From the NCBI RefSeq assembly GCF_020382885.2, contig NC_058510.1, positions 978,001 to 1,042,000 on the forward strand: a stretch of 64,000 nt of DNA, given 5' to 3'. Numbering within the stretch: the stretch's first letter is position 1; each line of letters begins with the position of its first letter. The notes under the pieces are model-generated. The model was not told the DNA's origin and did not search any database. It worked only from the letters and a program-made list of their open reading frames with translations. Below are positions 11,386-26,084 of the stretch, in pieces. Source of the stretch: Scatophagus argus (Eukaryota; Chordata; Actinopteri; Scatophagidae). The translations under genes were made by a program, and so were the position numbers.

Positions 11386-14109
11386 GAATATTATTATTTT
11401 GTATTGATGCAGTAGGTTAATGTTAATGACTTTTTACATGATCACCCAGTGTTTAAAACTGCCACAGCCAAAGTGTCTGTGAAAGACTCTTAGCTCCGCC
11501 CTCCTGCTGTGGTGGATCTGTGGCCGACCCCTGACCCCCTGGTGAGATATTTTAGCAGATTACAGTGTGAAACATGAAGAACCACATCTTTATGTCTCCG
11601 GCGTGGTGATTGAGAGCTCTAATTTTCAGAATAAGGCGTGTGAGCCTGCAGATCAATTTCCTCGGCAGTGTTTCTCATTACGGCTCGGGTCACTGCGGCA
11701 CTCGCTTTGTTCCTCATCGATCTCATCCCATTTCCATCTTCCATCGCAGCCTGAAGGTAATATCACATATTTATCCAGCCTGCGCCTGCGAATCGCAGCC
11801 TGCGGCTCTGACAGCAGGGTGTGAGGAGCACTCGACTGGTCCAGGTCCTCGTCAGGTTCTGACCGCCAACCGAGGCGGGTCACAAACGTGTCACCTGACT
11901 CGACTCATGTGATGGGACACAGTTTTATCAGGGCCCTGAGGTGGGCCCTGCCCGACTGACGGAGGCCTCTGGATTCTCAGCCATTTATTTCAGTGATTTG
12001 TAGTTTCTGAAAATCCTGACAATGAAACAGAATAAGCTCAAACGGGCCCCGAATGACTCGCAGCGTTCTTGGCTTTAGTCTGGAGGCTGTGTGGAGCACA
12101 TTTCTCATTTTTCTGACATTTTATAGAGAGAAGAGTTGCTCAGAAAAGGGGGATTGTTGAAGTGGGTGTCTGCTTGCTCTACTGACTAACCAAGCAGAAA
12201 ATCCCACAGAATGAATTCAAGTGAACTTTTGGGAAAGACTGGGGAAGCTTGTTGATTATTTTCTGCAGGGAAGCAGCGAAGTGGCTTCCTCTGCTTCCTG
12301 CCAACTGGCCGTCGCTGCTTGTTTTTTGGACGTCGACTTTGAGTCTGTTTTCTCGCCAGATTATTTTTTGCTCTCTGCAGCGCTATCAATAGACCGTCAC
12401 ATGACGGGCCCGTGTGGTTCACGTGAGACTGCTGGGTGGAAGCCAGCAGGCTGACATGGTTTCCTCTCAGCCTTCAGGACGAGGCGTTTATTGCACTGCG
12501 TTCAGAAGTCTGCAGGGAGGAAAGGAGCAGTGATATATTAAGTAATGACCCAGTTCTGCAGGGTGCTGGCAGGGGTGAGCACGACTCCCTGCAGGATGAT
12601 TTCCAAAAATGAAACACGATCAAAAGCAGGACTTCAGTGCTGATCCTTAACGGTTTCCTGTGCAATGGAAAAAAAAACACAGTTTATATTCTGGCTGCCT
12701 CAATCAAAACACATTCAGTTTGAATTATAAAGACTTTAGAATCTACAAATCCAGAGAAGTGATGAGGCTTTACACCAAAATCAACCAGACATGAGACACC
12801 AGCAGAGCACTGGATTCCTGCTGAGTTGTCCTCTGAGAAATTGGTGTGTTTGCATGTTAATGCTGCCTGCTTTAGTTTTACATCAGCACGTCAAACAAAA
12901 TGAATCCACTCTTTGGAGCACTGGTTTATTTGTCAAAAAAAAGAAAAATCTCTTTCGCTTTCTTCTGCATCTCTTGGTCCTCCTCAGCAGATAGTTTGCT
13001 CAGTCGTCATGGAGACTAAAGTGGTTTTATATTATCAAGGTGGTAACCCTGATCACATGTGATCTCCATCACAGGCCTCTTTGATCCTTCTAAACTTTTC
13101 CATCAACTCCTGGGCAAACCACTGTTCCCAACGTTCACGTTTCAGAAGGTGGATCTGAACGTGCAGGAGGGCAGCACATCACCAGAGCAGCTGCTGCTCA
13201 CTGTGCTGTTGGCTCTTTGGCTGTAGCTAAAGCCACAGTTAGCTCAGTTAGCTGGGGTGCTAGTGGCCCTGCGGCTGACTGGATTGCACCTGGACCATGA
13301 AGACGGGGACTTGTAGCTGTGGGACATTGAGCGTGTTAATAAGCTGGTCAGGATGAGAAGCTAACGTGACCCGTGGAGTCGAAAACACGCCGTGAGCAGT
13401 TCTTGCAAAGCTGTGGTCCTCTTGAAGCAGAAAAGGTGCAGAGATCCTGTCAGAAACTCTGAGCCAACCCACTAATCTACTTCTGTGAAGCGTCCCGCAG
13501 CTGAAATGTAGGCTGTTTAGCTCAAAGTAAGAACTCTGACCCATTTACACATCAGCAAACTCTGTTTTAGTCCCCTCTGCTGCGAGAAGCTGCCGGACAC
13601 GTTTATGACGAGCGGCCTTTTCCACCCGACAGCCACGGCTCACAACCTCAATTCCAGTCCTCCCTGATCCTCACATAATGCTGTTCTGGAGTCAGTTTGC
13701 TCCTCCAGAGGGAACGCGGGCTCATATTCGCCCCATTTACACCAGGAGCTGAAATCCCACAGAAGACAGGATGTTATTTAAGGTTCTGCCTCCACACGGG
13801 CCGAGCTGTCAGCCTCTTTTAAATTTCACAAATGAAATGTCTCAGTTTTCAGAAGGTCCCCGTGTGACTTTGTCCAGACCAGCATCCTGAACACATTCCT
13901 GCTGCTGGACTCGAGCAAACAGATGGTCTCGTTGCGTTTCCACCTGTTCGCATCAGGGCCTGGTGGTCTTAACTGGTCTGAAATACTCCGTAGCTACATG
14001 ACAAAAAAGAGTTCATTCATGTTTTTACTAATTCAGAAATTCTTTAAGAAACCAAACTGACGCAGCCTGTCTGCTAAATATCACTTTACTGCTGATTATC
14101 ATCCAAAAG
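11386..14109. other. Intergenic stretch, no gene recognised
   Basis: No exon with a recognisable product on either strand. Open frames up to about 95 codons (for example minus strand 13260-13544) have no motif I know and no convincing splice context. Confidence 0.5.
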
Positions 14110-14282
14110 CATATTTATTTTACTTATTTTATTTTGTGTTACCTTATATTATTTTATTTTAGTCTCCTATTATATGTTACTTGTTATGTTCTATGTATGC
14201 ACCAATCACCAAGACAAATTCCTAGTAATGTGAAACCTCTTCACTTACATGGCGATAAAGTCTTTCTGATTCTGATTCTGAA
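14110..14282 (+). mobile_element. Retroelement 3' tail (LINE-like), copy A
   Basis: An AT-rich stretch (TTTATTTTACTTATTTTATT) is followed by TGCACCAATCACCAAGACAA, then ATTCCTAGTAATGTGAAACC, then CTCTTCACTTACATGGC, and ends in TTCTGATTCTGATTCTG. A second copy with the same block order lies inverted in a prkdc intron at 61706-61880. Both lack coding sequence, as expected for 5'-truncated non-LTR retrotransposon ends. The family is not assigned. Confidence 0.8.
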
Positions 14283-14862
14283 AACATTTTTAATCCTTTT
14301 TCCCAGCCTCTGATTTCACTTCATTTCCAACTGAAATGTTTTATATCTTCAGTGATCTTCTTTACCAGCCAGTATAACCAACAGGCCCAGTTAGGACTAA
14401 TCTAATTATTATTATCAACTACCTGCTATGTCAGGTTATGTCAGGTTATGTCACCGTAGTCAGCTCAAACTGAAATTCTTTGCCTCAGTCTGCGCTCCGG
14501 TTTTCGCTGACTTTTGTACGAAGTCGTGTGAACTTCACTCGTCTGCTGATTTGTTTGTGTGAAAACGTATTTGACTCAAGTCGTTTCTTGTCTAAAGCCT
14601 GAGGAGAACATCAAGGCTCATCGTCGTCTTCCTGTCTCAGATGTCCGCTGTGCTCCGACTGAGCGAAACCTCGTTGTGTGTTTTTGTGTTGTCTTGGTTT
14701 TGTTGTTGTTGTTTGCTGATGTTGTTGGTGAAGTAAAACAGGACCAGCAGAGTGTGAGGAGGACAAGACTGCACACTCATCACATGTGTGAATGGGAAAA
14801 ATAAGAGTGACGCCTCTCTGGGGTTTTGGCAGATTTCCTGTCTGACACCACGACACACACAC

Positions 14863-14902
<40 letters not shown>

Positions 14903-17900
14903 CGTTCACTGCCTGAGTGCAGACATTCACTGGTTTCCAGCAGCAGTCTGGACAGCTGCTATATTTCAGCTGACTGCTTTGTTCCTCGTCTTAACGAAAT
15001 CTTTTCTGTTCTGAATCTTTCAGCTTGAGTCGTCACTCTGTCTCAGTCAGCTGTGCTCCTCTGCAGGTCCGATGAACTTCACTTGACCTTCTCTGTTCGA
15101 GGACGAGAGTCAGCAGCCAGTCAGGTATGATCATGTCTGCCTTTCTCACCTGCACAACACAAAAAGAAATTCTCGTGTTTTATTCTTCTTCCTGTTACTT
15201 ACTGTGAAACTGTCGTCACTCTGTCCAAAATTAAATTATATTGTCGTTTGGTTTACCCACTGACGTGCAGCTCGTGTTCGCGGTGCTCTGAAAGGTGCTG
15301 GCAGATCCCCCTCCCGTACGGATTAAAAACCGGGCTGAGACTGTCAGTCGTCTCTCCAAATCCCGCGGGATTTCCTCCATTTCTCAGGCTTCCCTCCATA
15401 CATTTTTAATGAGCAGCTCGCCATGAAATCTCGCTTTGCTTCTGTCCTCCTACAGGCGATAATTGACTCTCAGGAGTTTTTTTTCCTATTATTTCGTTTT
15501 CCAGGAATTATTCAGTCTCCTTCTGCTGCTGCTGCTTTATCGAAATGTTTTTTTTAATTATAAAAATCATAAAATCTCCATATGTTTTATTGTTTTGTTG
15601 AAATATGGGCCGTTCGTGGATTTTAGCTTCTTTTTTCGCGCTGAGATAAACACGAGACAAAAGAGGAAAATGCGGAGAATTTAAAAAGAGCTAAAATGAC
15701 GTCCTCATTAAGGACAGGAGTCCTCGGTGTGCCTGATGTTTTCTGTGCCTCCATAAATACCGTAACAATACAATACTGTTTGTATTTTTGTGTTGGATGT
15801 TAAGCCTGTATGGGTTATGGATATCAAACAGGAAATGAATAATCGAACAGGTGAGTCATTAATTGAGAGCCACTTTGCTCCACAGTTTCCCCCGCAGAGT
15901 GAAGCCTCTGCAGGCTGCCTGCCGCTCGTCCCTCAGGGGCGAATAATCACGCAATAAGAGTGAAAATGAGACGAAATGAAATGTTTTCGAGTCCTCTTGT
16001 TCTTCGCCATATGTCTGATTTTTTTTTCTTTTTCTTTCCGTCACATCACGTCGCGTCGCGTCCATATTCACGCTGAAACACGCAGCGCGCGCGTGTCCCC
16101 GCGGGAGAACCGCATCACGCAAAGTGCAGCTCTGATGGGAGTCCGCCTGAGCTTCATTAAACCTGCACGAAACTGCAGTATTACTGCGAGTATTACTGTA
16201 AAAAGTAAAAGGCCTCAGAGCAGTATTACAGCACTGCAGCTCCGGCAGCATGGAAACAGCATGTAGGCTTTCGGTTTTAGCTCAGTATTTCCTGTCGAAT
16301 CAAGATTTATTCTTACATTATTATAGAAATGTTAAAAATGACTAAAATATCCACATTTTTTATTTTTGTCTTTATAATATTTTCCCCTCCGACATTAAAA
16401 TCTGGTTTGTTTTCATAAAAAAAGACGAAAATCAGTTTCACAAGCTTCTCCACGGGAATATTATGAGAATATTTTTGGTTGGTATTCAGGTTGGAATCAC
16501 AAGAGGTGTCTTTCCTTTATTGATCAATAACATATATTTACCTTTTCAGTTTTGTTCTAATATTCCAATATCATTAACAATAAGATTTTCTCCAGCACCA
16601 GATCTGTTTACATCATCTCCATCAAATATCATAGACTCTTACCATACACGTTAATCGTGTTTAATGACTGGTCGATTTAAGATCAAATTCGGATTGGTTT
16701 AAAGATCTTGGATTATCCATGTTGGACTGAACAAACATCTTCTACCTCAGGACCTGCACTTCCTCCTCCTCCTCCTGATCGATATAAGCTGAGTGCTGAG
16801 ACATGTGGCGGCTCAGGGACTCTCCCTTATTAATAATGAATACACTCCAAACCCCACTGTGTGTACGTGCATTTTAAATGCAACAATCCAAACCCCATAG
16901 ATAAAATCACATTTTTTTATCCCCGGATCAAATAAAACCACACACTTATTTTCAAACATTAGTCGTTTTATTTATTACTCTTTATAATTCTAGCAATCTT
17001 TTATTTTTTAATATGTCAGTAGGCCTATAATCTGTAAAGTATCAATCTTGTGTTAAAACTTTCTGGGATAGACTATCTCTAATAGAGCTTTTTTATTTTT
17101 ATTTTCTCAAAATCCTTTGAAATACATATTCTCTCGTTAGATGATTTAGAATAAGTCCTTTTTTTAAACTCTTTTTGTTACGCAACATCCCCATAAACAA
17201 ACAAAGAGACAAACCGACAAACAGAAGTACACATTTTTTTGTCAGAAGGCAGTGGAAACGTCATCTGTGCCTCAGCAAAGAAATAAACAACCTCCTCCAG
17301 TTTATTTACTGTATTTCTGTAGTTTATGATGCTACTGTACTGTTGGGACTTTTTAATCTAACATACAGACCTAAAATATATCACCTCTAAGGTTGTCTAG
17401 TATGAATCACTGGCGTATGAAAAGGGGGGATGTGCTAAATGGCAACAGTCATATCGCTCTTCAGCCACGGTGTGGGTTTTTATTATTTAGCTACACTGGC
17501 CGTGAAGTCATATCTTTGTATTGCTGTCGGCTATTGAGAATCTTATTATTTCTCCCTCTCAGTAACTGTTTTGCTCACAGATTCATTCATTTCTAACACT
17601 TAGTTCTGCTGAGCAGGGATGAAGAACGGTGGGAACCACCAACATGAACTAAAATGAATTCTAATGTGTTTCTACCTTCACGTCGATGCGATGAAGAGTT
17701 TCCATCAGGCTGATGTATCCTACAGCAGCTTACGCTCCGAACTTTAACGTGTTCTCATGGGATTTCAGGAAATGAGCTCAGTGTCCCGTTCAAGCAAGAA
17801 CAGACCGAAATCTCTAGCTAACATTGTCGATGTTGACTTAAATTCTGACCTGTGTTTAATTCTCAACACATTTTAGTTTTCATTGATTAAACAAGGATCA

Positions 17901-18678
17901 GAAAGCTTAAGGTTTGAGCTGAACAGCTAATTTTACCATGTGGTAGACTACTGCCTGCTAGCTGTTAGCTAACCTGACCAATCTTATTTTAAGAATTAAG
18001 AAGAATTAAGAATTAAGCTGATAAACCAGGGTTTTGGCTAACCTGACGCACAGCTGCCAACCCAAATGTGGCTTGTTTTTACCCTCTAAGTAGTTAGCCA
18101 CCAAACCAGTAAAGGTCAGCTTAGCTAAAGTGATTGTTAGCTAACTCGGTCTGTTCGCATCGCTAAATTGTTAGCTTGTCTTCATTGCTCTGGTTTAGCT
18201 GTAAGAACAGATTGATTTAGCTAACCTGATCTTTATGTGTTTGGTGGCTCACAGTAAAGGTCAGCTTAGCTAAACTGACCATTAGCTAACTTAGTCTGTT
18301 CAAGCTGTTAGCTAGCCATCATCAGTCATCAGTCTGGTTCAGCTGCTGACCCACATAGCCACCTGAGTCAAGATGACTACAGTTTAGTGATATCAGAGTC
18401 AACTGGGTGAGTTTAACTCCAGTTACCAATCCTGTCCTACCAGGCATGGCGGAAACCAGCAACTCACAGTTCTTTCTGCCAACAGCCTTAATCAGCATTT
18501 CACAATTTGTGCTCATTTCCTGAAATGTTAGAGACTGTCTGACATCATGCAATTTAACATCAGTCTAAACTGTTCTGGAATGAAAAGCAGGCATCATACT
18601 GTCAACTACATCCCTGCACCTCAGAGCTTGGTGGGGGAAAATGAGGCTATGGTCACACCAGAAATTGGCAGAGCAAGA
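14283..18678. other. Intergenic, AT-rich, no gene recognised
   Basis: Contains a CA array at about 14853-14898 and long T/A-rich runs (15470-15700, 16270-17600). A small CpG-dense patch lies at about 16037-16110, with CGTCGCGTCGCGT, GCGCGCGCG and a CCGCGG core. No exon with a recognisable product is seen. The patch could be a regulatory element downstream of nrn1, but nothing in the sequence proves that. Confidence 0.45.
17930..18330. repeat. Imperfect repeat rich in GTTAGCTAAC-type palindromes
   Basis: The hexamer TTAGCT or AGCTAA occurs more than ten times. A unit of about 65 bp is present twice, at about 18111-18178 and 18255-18312: TAAAGGTCAGCTTAGCTAAA, then a TTAGCTAACT block, then GTCTGTTC and a closing GTTAGCT. 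It is non-coding. Confidence 0.6.
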
Positions 18679-18684
18679 TTTATT
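18679..18684 (-). other. Candidate polyadenylation signal for nrn1
   Basis: TTTATT on the plus strand is AATAAA on the minus strand, about 1 kb downstream of the nrn1 stop codon. That gives a 3' UTR of about the length known for neuritin mRNAs. Other AT-rich hexamers lie nearby, so the choice is tentative. Confidence 0.3.
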
Positions 18685-19710
18685 CACGTGGCACGGATTT
18701 TATAAGAAGTAGCTGGCAAGGTAGGAAGCTAGCCAGTTCAACAACAAACAGTTAAAATACTCTAAATTTTAAAATAACACAATTGACTGTAAGCCATGCT
18801 GCATGGGTCAAAGGTCAATACTGTCAATATGGTTTTGCTTTTTTTCAGCGCCACAGATTTACCTGTAAAGGTGCACCAAGGTTTACCTGGACAGGAGGAC
18901 ACCGTGCTAAACTGACTTTGTCAGCTGTGACGACTCCATCAAAATGAACTTGGTGCAAAAATGCCACTGTGATAAAAGCTGGTGTGACCGCGGCCTGAGC
19001 ACAACAAACAGCCAATAAGAATACAAATACTACATTACCATCAAGCATTCAGTCCATCAAAGCTACCGGCTCTACACAGTCAACTTGGCGCAGTAAAAAA
19101 GGAAAAACTGTCCGTGATGGAAATTAGGCGATTGGTCTGACGTGGGCTCTGGGCCTCGGCTTGTCTTATTGATTTTGTGGAGTTAAGCTCAGCCTTGCGT
19201 TACACATGAATATGTACCTTAGGCTATATGAGAACCCTAATATATAGCCTGATACTGTGTCAGCACCCAGCAGTCACGCAGTGCTGTCTAGGCCTAGCCT
19301 ACTAAACATCAATAATTCATGGTTGACTTTAATACTGTGTAATTCCACGATTGTAAGCGGGCAAGGATCCATCAAATTTTCATCATTGTCATCGTTTCTG
19401 CTCAATGGCGTGTTGAATATTTCATGTTATCGACCTCCGGGTCAGGTCCGCGTGTGATTGGATGAGCGCTCCAGGAGGACGGCCTGCAGATGTCCCGGGA
19501 AGGCAAACTGGGCCGCCGTACGTCAATGTAGTAAAAATCCATTCTGGGTGTAGTTTTCTGGTGGTGAATTCAAACTCGGTCCTACAGAAGTTGTTTTTTT
19601 CAGTATCGAAGAGTAGCTTCCACTCTTTTTCTGTTTTCTTTTTTCGTTAGGGTTTTCCTTTTTTTTTCTTCTTTTCACTTTGTTTTTTTTTATGTTTCTC
19701 CTTGTTTTTG

Positions 19711-20798
19711 TTAAAACGCCAGCCAAGTCAGTATGGTGGGCAGTGTGGTTAGGACCAGGGCGAGGCCCCTGGCGTCAGCTGATCTGGTGGCTCCGTTGCC
19801 GCCGCCACAGAGTTCAAACAAACTCCCACGGAAATCCAGGTTGCGGGATTCCTTTTTCAGTTTCTCCCAGAGGTCCGTCGCTCCCTCCTGGCAGTCCGCC
19901 AGCGCCGTCGTGGCACAGGAGTGGAAGTTATCCCAGTAACTGGCAGGAGAAAACAGCAAGCGTTAACACCACAAGCTTATGACTGAAGTGGGAGGCTGGT
20001 TTAAAACTGAATGCATCATCTACTGAAGAAGCAGAGCCAAGAGTGGAAGTCATCCCAGGATCTGGCATCACAGAAAACACAGCGAGGAAAAAGCTTATGA
20101 AGACACAGCCGGCGAAGTTTACATCCCAGCACAACAACAACTAAAGCAAATGTGGAGCCTCTCAGCATATTACTACACTGTCTTTTCCATCAGTTTTGGA
20201 CAGAAAGACATTTACTGAGGACAAAACATTTGCTGCTGCCATTGTGGGAATTATTCTACAATTAAAAGCTTTGCGGTTGGCTTACCGGCCAGTTCTAATA
20301 CATTAGACTGAGTATCCATGTTTAAGGCCAATCAATACATCAGTATTTCCAAACTCCTGGCAGTCACGAGGCTTCAGATAAAGACAAAAGAGGTCTAATA
20401 TTATTCTTTTAATCCTTTTTTCTCCTTCTCTTTTACTTCTTCTCATTTGCTCTCATTTCCCTCCACTTTCTCCTTAATGTATTTTTACTCCCCCTCAGCC
20501 TTTTGTCTTTTTTGGCTCACTCTTTCTCCACCACTCGTCTGTTCATCTTTTCCCCCCTTCCTCCTCCCAGTTAATGTAAAGATGACACTAGCCTGCTCAC
20601 CGACACGTGCTGACACACACGCACACACACACACGCACACGCACATGCACACGCACACACACACACACACACACACGTACACACACACACACACACACAC
20701 ACACAGAGCGTATCTAATCCAATCTTCCAATCTGCTCTTATTGATGTTGACCTCCTGAACTGAGACGTGTTGATGCTGCATCTCTGAGCAATTAACGT

Positions 20799-20837
<39 letters not shown>

Positions 20838-23800
20838 GAGGCGTATTAAAGGATCCCTCCTGCCACGCCTCAACACCGCTGTGATGGAGCTGTCACTGAA
20901 TTAAAAAATCATGTGTGTGAGGAGGGTGGGGGCTTCTTGCTGCAGCGTGCCATCTGGTGCCCACCCGCTTTGGGTGGTGGGGTGAATGGAGGATGAAAGG
21001 GGTTGGGGGGTGGGGGTCAGCTGGCTAGCAAGGCCTCTGCCTTGCACATATGCACACTCCCCAACAACACCCCAAACCTCAGTGTTCCCCTCAGGGTTTG
21101 CAGTTAAATCACTCATTTCATTTTCCCAGACAAAGCAGGAAGCTTCACCGTCTGACACTCAAACAGCATAAACACTCAGATAAAGCAGCCATTAAAAAGG
21201 AGATAAATGAGCTGCAAAGTGCACCAGGAACTCACGCTGATTTTGTGGCCAAAATGAAAAATCAAAATGTTGCATGTTATTTTGCCTGAGAAGTCAAGTT
21301 CAGGGACGCAAACCCTCACAGAAGTCTGACAAAGAAGGTTTGTTTGATTTGACTTCTTTTATGAAAAGTAATCTGTTTTAATCAAGTCGCTTTGACTTTG
21401 AAGTTTTTGGAAATTAAAGTGAAGAGCCTTTGTGCAGTTAGATTTTTCTTGGGAGGAATATTTCTGTTATTGGTTTTATTGATTGTTTTTTGTAGTTTTG
21501 CAGCACTTGTTGTCAAAAAAAGAATCAGATCAATGGGAAAGTACAAGCCTTAAGAGTATTTATGTAATACTCTGTCTCTTCAGGCCTCTGGTGTCATGAC
21601 ATCTTGATTCTGCTGATAATATGAACATGTGTCCACCATCTGGACGTGCTCCTGTAAACGTACCTGCAGATCTTGTGCAGGTTCTCCCTGTCGTCCAGGT
21701 CCTGGGGATAGTTGGCCATGTTCTCCCCCAGCTGAAGCAGACAGTCCGAGAAGCCTTTAAACACGGAGTCACATTGACCAGCACTGACCAGCACCGTCTG
21801 CAACACAGAGACTGAGGAAGAAGAGGAGGAAGAGGAGGTGAGGGGGAGATGGGGCGGGAAAAAAGGAGAATTTCACATTAAAGAAAATCCCAGAAAGCTT
21901 CTGTGTTGGCTCTCTGCAGGAGGAAAGCAGGCCTCTGATTGGTCGTGTCTGCGCTGCCTCGCCTACCGGACGAACGACAAACCACCAGGACCACCCTGAC
22001 TACCTGAGGAACCGCTCTACAGAGGACAGAGGACAACAGAGGACGACAAAACCAGGTATTGTAGCCACGCGTGATCCTTTTCTAACCCTCACTGAGTATT
22101 TTCGTGCCTAAATTAGACATTAAACACAACGCTGCTAAAACTAAACCCAAGATAAAGTATGAACATCATCTCTGGTTTGGAGTAACACGCAGTGCCAACA
22201 TTGCTTAAAATAAGATGTTTTAGTTTTAAACTTTTTAAATATTTTATCTAAAACTGGATGCATCAGCTGTGATACATGAAGACACAAATGTGTTTCAACT
22301 CCTCCCTCACTCACTTTGAACAGAGAGAAAACTACAAAACACAGCACGGGTTGCCAGGTCTGACACGCCTCCACCCCCTTCAGCCAGTCACACACACCAA
22401 CACGACACACACGCCCCTTTACATGACCTCTGTTAACTCAGTGAACAGTGTGTGTGGTTGGTCGAGCAGGGGATGGGGCTGATTGATTGGTTTGGATAAT
22501 AACGCGCCTGCTGTCTGCTGGTTCCACTCGATCAAACTGTGGACTAACACAGCGTGACGTGTAGGACGAGACACGGCTGTTAGAGGACCCGTCCCGTCTG
22601 CAGCACATACGAACCGAGTGAACGTGTGATTCTGTCGCCAGTCCTGGCTTCGTGCTGCGTCCAGTGGGATGGACTTCAGCAGCGCTCCTGTAATGTGAGA
22701 CTTACCATCACACTCCTGTTGGACTCATGATAGACACTTTGACAGAAAGAACCAGAGCCGTCACCTGCCACCTACATTACCCACAATTCACCTGCACGTT
22801 ATGCTAACGGGTTTGCTCTCCGGTCTCTGAGCGGCCCTGACTCGGGTCACATCACTTGAGATCAGGGTTTTATCTGTGCGGCTCAACACACCGCAAAAAA
22901 TCATCATCGGCTTACATTTACTCAACTATCATTCTAAGGTACTTTAATCGAGTATTTCCATTTTCTGCATACTCGTACTTCCATTTTGTACTTGTTTATT
23001 CCACTTTATTTGGTCGTTTTAGTTGGGCCCAGTGACAGAGCCACAGTATATTTTTAATCAATTTTGTCATATTGAAAAACCCCACATTGATTCTGTTAAT
23101 TGGCCGGCAGGACGACCAGCTGACCCCCGCATGCAGTTTTTATTATTCTCATGTCAGATATTTTCCAGACTTTTACTCGGGTACCAAGCATGTGGCTGAC
23201 ATTCACTTTTACCAAAGTGATGTTCCAGCAGCGCATCTTTACTTACTACTTGTGTACTTTTTACCACACTGCATGTACTGCATTCAGGACAAACTGCAGC
23301 AGAGCTGAGAGGGCAGAACACAGATGAACAGGATGAATGAAACCTGTTCTGCAGTGTTTGGCTTGTTTTACACTCTACAGGTGAGGGTCAGGGTCTACAG
23401 ATCACCTCTCCAGGCTGAGTCTCATGAAATAATATTATTATATTATATTTATGATAAGTCTGAATCACCTCAGAACGTTAAAACCAGCAGAACAAAACGC
23501 AGCACGTTTAATTCACGTGTTACTGTAATGTGGCTGCAGTGTTCTGCCAGCGTTCCTCCAATGTTCCTCTAACGTTAACTCTACGCTGTGATGTTTTTCT
23601 GTGAGATTCCTGGATTGTGGATGCTTTGGTTTATTCCAGATGATTTGTGTGCTTCATTCTTGTGATGTGTGTGGCGGAGTGAGAGTGAAACACCCCCACC
23701 TCCTCCACCTCCTCCACCTCCTCCATCACTGTACGGAGGAGGCATTACATCATCTCACACATGCTGTTTTCTCTCTGCAGCAGCCAAACGGGCCAATCAG

Positions 23801-24218
23801 CTCCTAACGAGGTCACCACAACGTGACCCCCAAATGTTCTCATTCATTTTAACTGCTCATGTCTCATAGTTTTTCATTTTCTCAAATTAATATAATTAAT
23901 AAATATGTATTATTGGTAAAAGGAAACTTGACTTTAGTCAGACGGGAAATTAAAGGCGATTTTTTTTATTTTGTGGTATTGATTGATTTTATTTTGTATC
24001 AAACCCACTTCCGTATTTTTAAATTAGTTTATTCGTTTTTTTCTTTTTATTTTTGATCCTTAAATCATTTTTTAGCTTTTTATTTTGTGGTCTTTTATTT
24101 ATTTATTTCTAGATCAATTTTCATCTCTCATCCGCCGCTCGCTTCATCCTTTAGTTTGTTCTGTTTTATTTTTAAATCTCACGTCGTCCCCGGGTTTATT
24201 CTGGTCTGAGTGAAACCA

Positions 24219-24258
<40 letters not shown>

Positions 24259-24325
24259 GGGGACGCGCACAGCTTTTTTCGTTCACGCCTCCCGTTCAGC
24301 GCGCTCGCACTCATTCACCCCACCT

Positions 24326-24366
<41 letters not shown>

Positions 24367-25135
24367 GATGGCTGCAGTGTGCATCGATGCCAAAAGCAGC
24401 GTGTTGTAGCTCCAGCGGACACACCCACCTCCGACTCGCACGAGGCGCGTAAAAATACCCCCTAAAAAACAGAAAAATGACTCCAGATTTCCGACAAATA
24501 AAGCTGGGAAACGAATTACTTTAACGACATGATAAACGCAGTCAAACCGCCCTCTTTGAGGCGTATTTCGATTATTTGTGCATTTAATTCTTTTTCTTTG
24601 CCTTTGTTCCGTTTTTTAAAAATCATTTCGTTGCTTTTCTGCAGGCTGTGACATCCGCTGCAGCAGCCAATCACAGTGCGAATTAAAATCACAATAAAAT
24701 ACTAAAAACGGAAGAGGATGAGGAGGAAAACCCGGCGAGCCTCCTTCCGCAGGAGGCCGATTCGTTTCACATAAATGAGAAATCTGAAGTGGAGTCCAGT
24801 TAATCGATTTCATTCGATTTGCCTCCACGTCGCTGAGGATCACAGTGTGTGAAATAATTCGGCAGCCATTTGCCCTCATTGGGGTTGAATTTTCACTCAT
24901 CTGCGTGACTTAGTGACCCCCAAAAAGCCCCAAAATTCAGGCACCAAACGAAGAATTTCTGTCCGCCTGAGTCCACGTCTGCTGGTTCTACCTCAGCGTG
25001 ATGTCAGGCGTCTGTGCCTCCTGAAGCCTCCGGACCTCAACATCAAACCTCCCCGCGCTCTCTAACAAAAGCACCGGGAGGACTGCGTCTTCAATAATTC
25101 ACGTTTTCTCTGCCACCAGCAAATGCACTCACACA

Positions 25136-25180
<45 letters not shown>

Positions 25181-26050
25181 CTCCACAGCGTCGTTATGCA
25201 ATGCAACAGCAGAAAACAAGCAGCACGTCCATATTCCTCTCGTTTCATCTCCTTTATTTGCGTGTGTTGTTGTCCTGTCGGGTATCAGACGATCCGCTTT
25301 CCTCCTGCTGCGTTCAAACCCGGCTCGTCTGAAAGCCCTTCAGCACGTCATTTGTTTTGATTTGTTATTATCATTATTAATACTATTATCATTGTTTTTA
25401 TTATTATTATGAAACCTAAAATAAAATCGTGCAGGTTGTTCTTTTCTACGGAGGCGCGTGCGCGGCCGCTTCCGCGCGCGTCCACAGCGAAAATAACGAA
25501 GCTGCTCTGTCGTTTCGTTCTTCTTCTGTTGCGCCAAAGCAGCGGGGAAAATAAGGAGAAGAATGAAGACAGAATTCATCTCGACATGATGTACAAACAG
25601 ATTTGAATCCTCCGGTTGTTCGGGTGTGACGGTGCCGCAGCCCCGCACACTGCGGCGGGGAGGACGCGTCCCGCACGGCCCACGAACCGGGACAGACGGA
25701 CGGGCCGGACGTCTCTGAAGTCTTTAATGTCTGTGATTTATTTATTTATTTTTTTTAAATCGGTTTAAACGAATGTTTGTAGACCTTGAAAAAGGCCTTT
25801 TCCTGCGTATGTAGCCCCAGAAAATACACCAAACCCCGTCAAAGGTGAGCGAGGTGGAGGCGAAACGACCGCAGCCATTTTCTCTAATTTAAACTACAAA
25901 TTAAATCAAATTCAGTTCATTTGTGAAGGTGAAAAAATTCAACAAATGTCTCCGGTTTGGGACAACCGAGGAGGAGGAGGAGGAGGAGGAGGAGGGGGAG
26001 GATGGGGGAGGATGGGGGACGGAGGGGAGGGGGGGGGGCATTCCCCTTGT

Positions 26051-26084
<34 letters not shown>

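Noticed and set aside
13260..13544. 94-codon minus-strand open frame
   Set aside because: No recognisable motif, no splice evidence and no repeat family match I can name.
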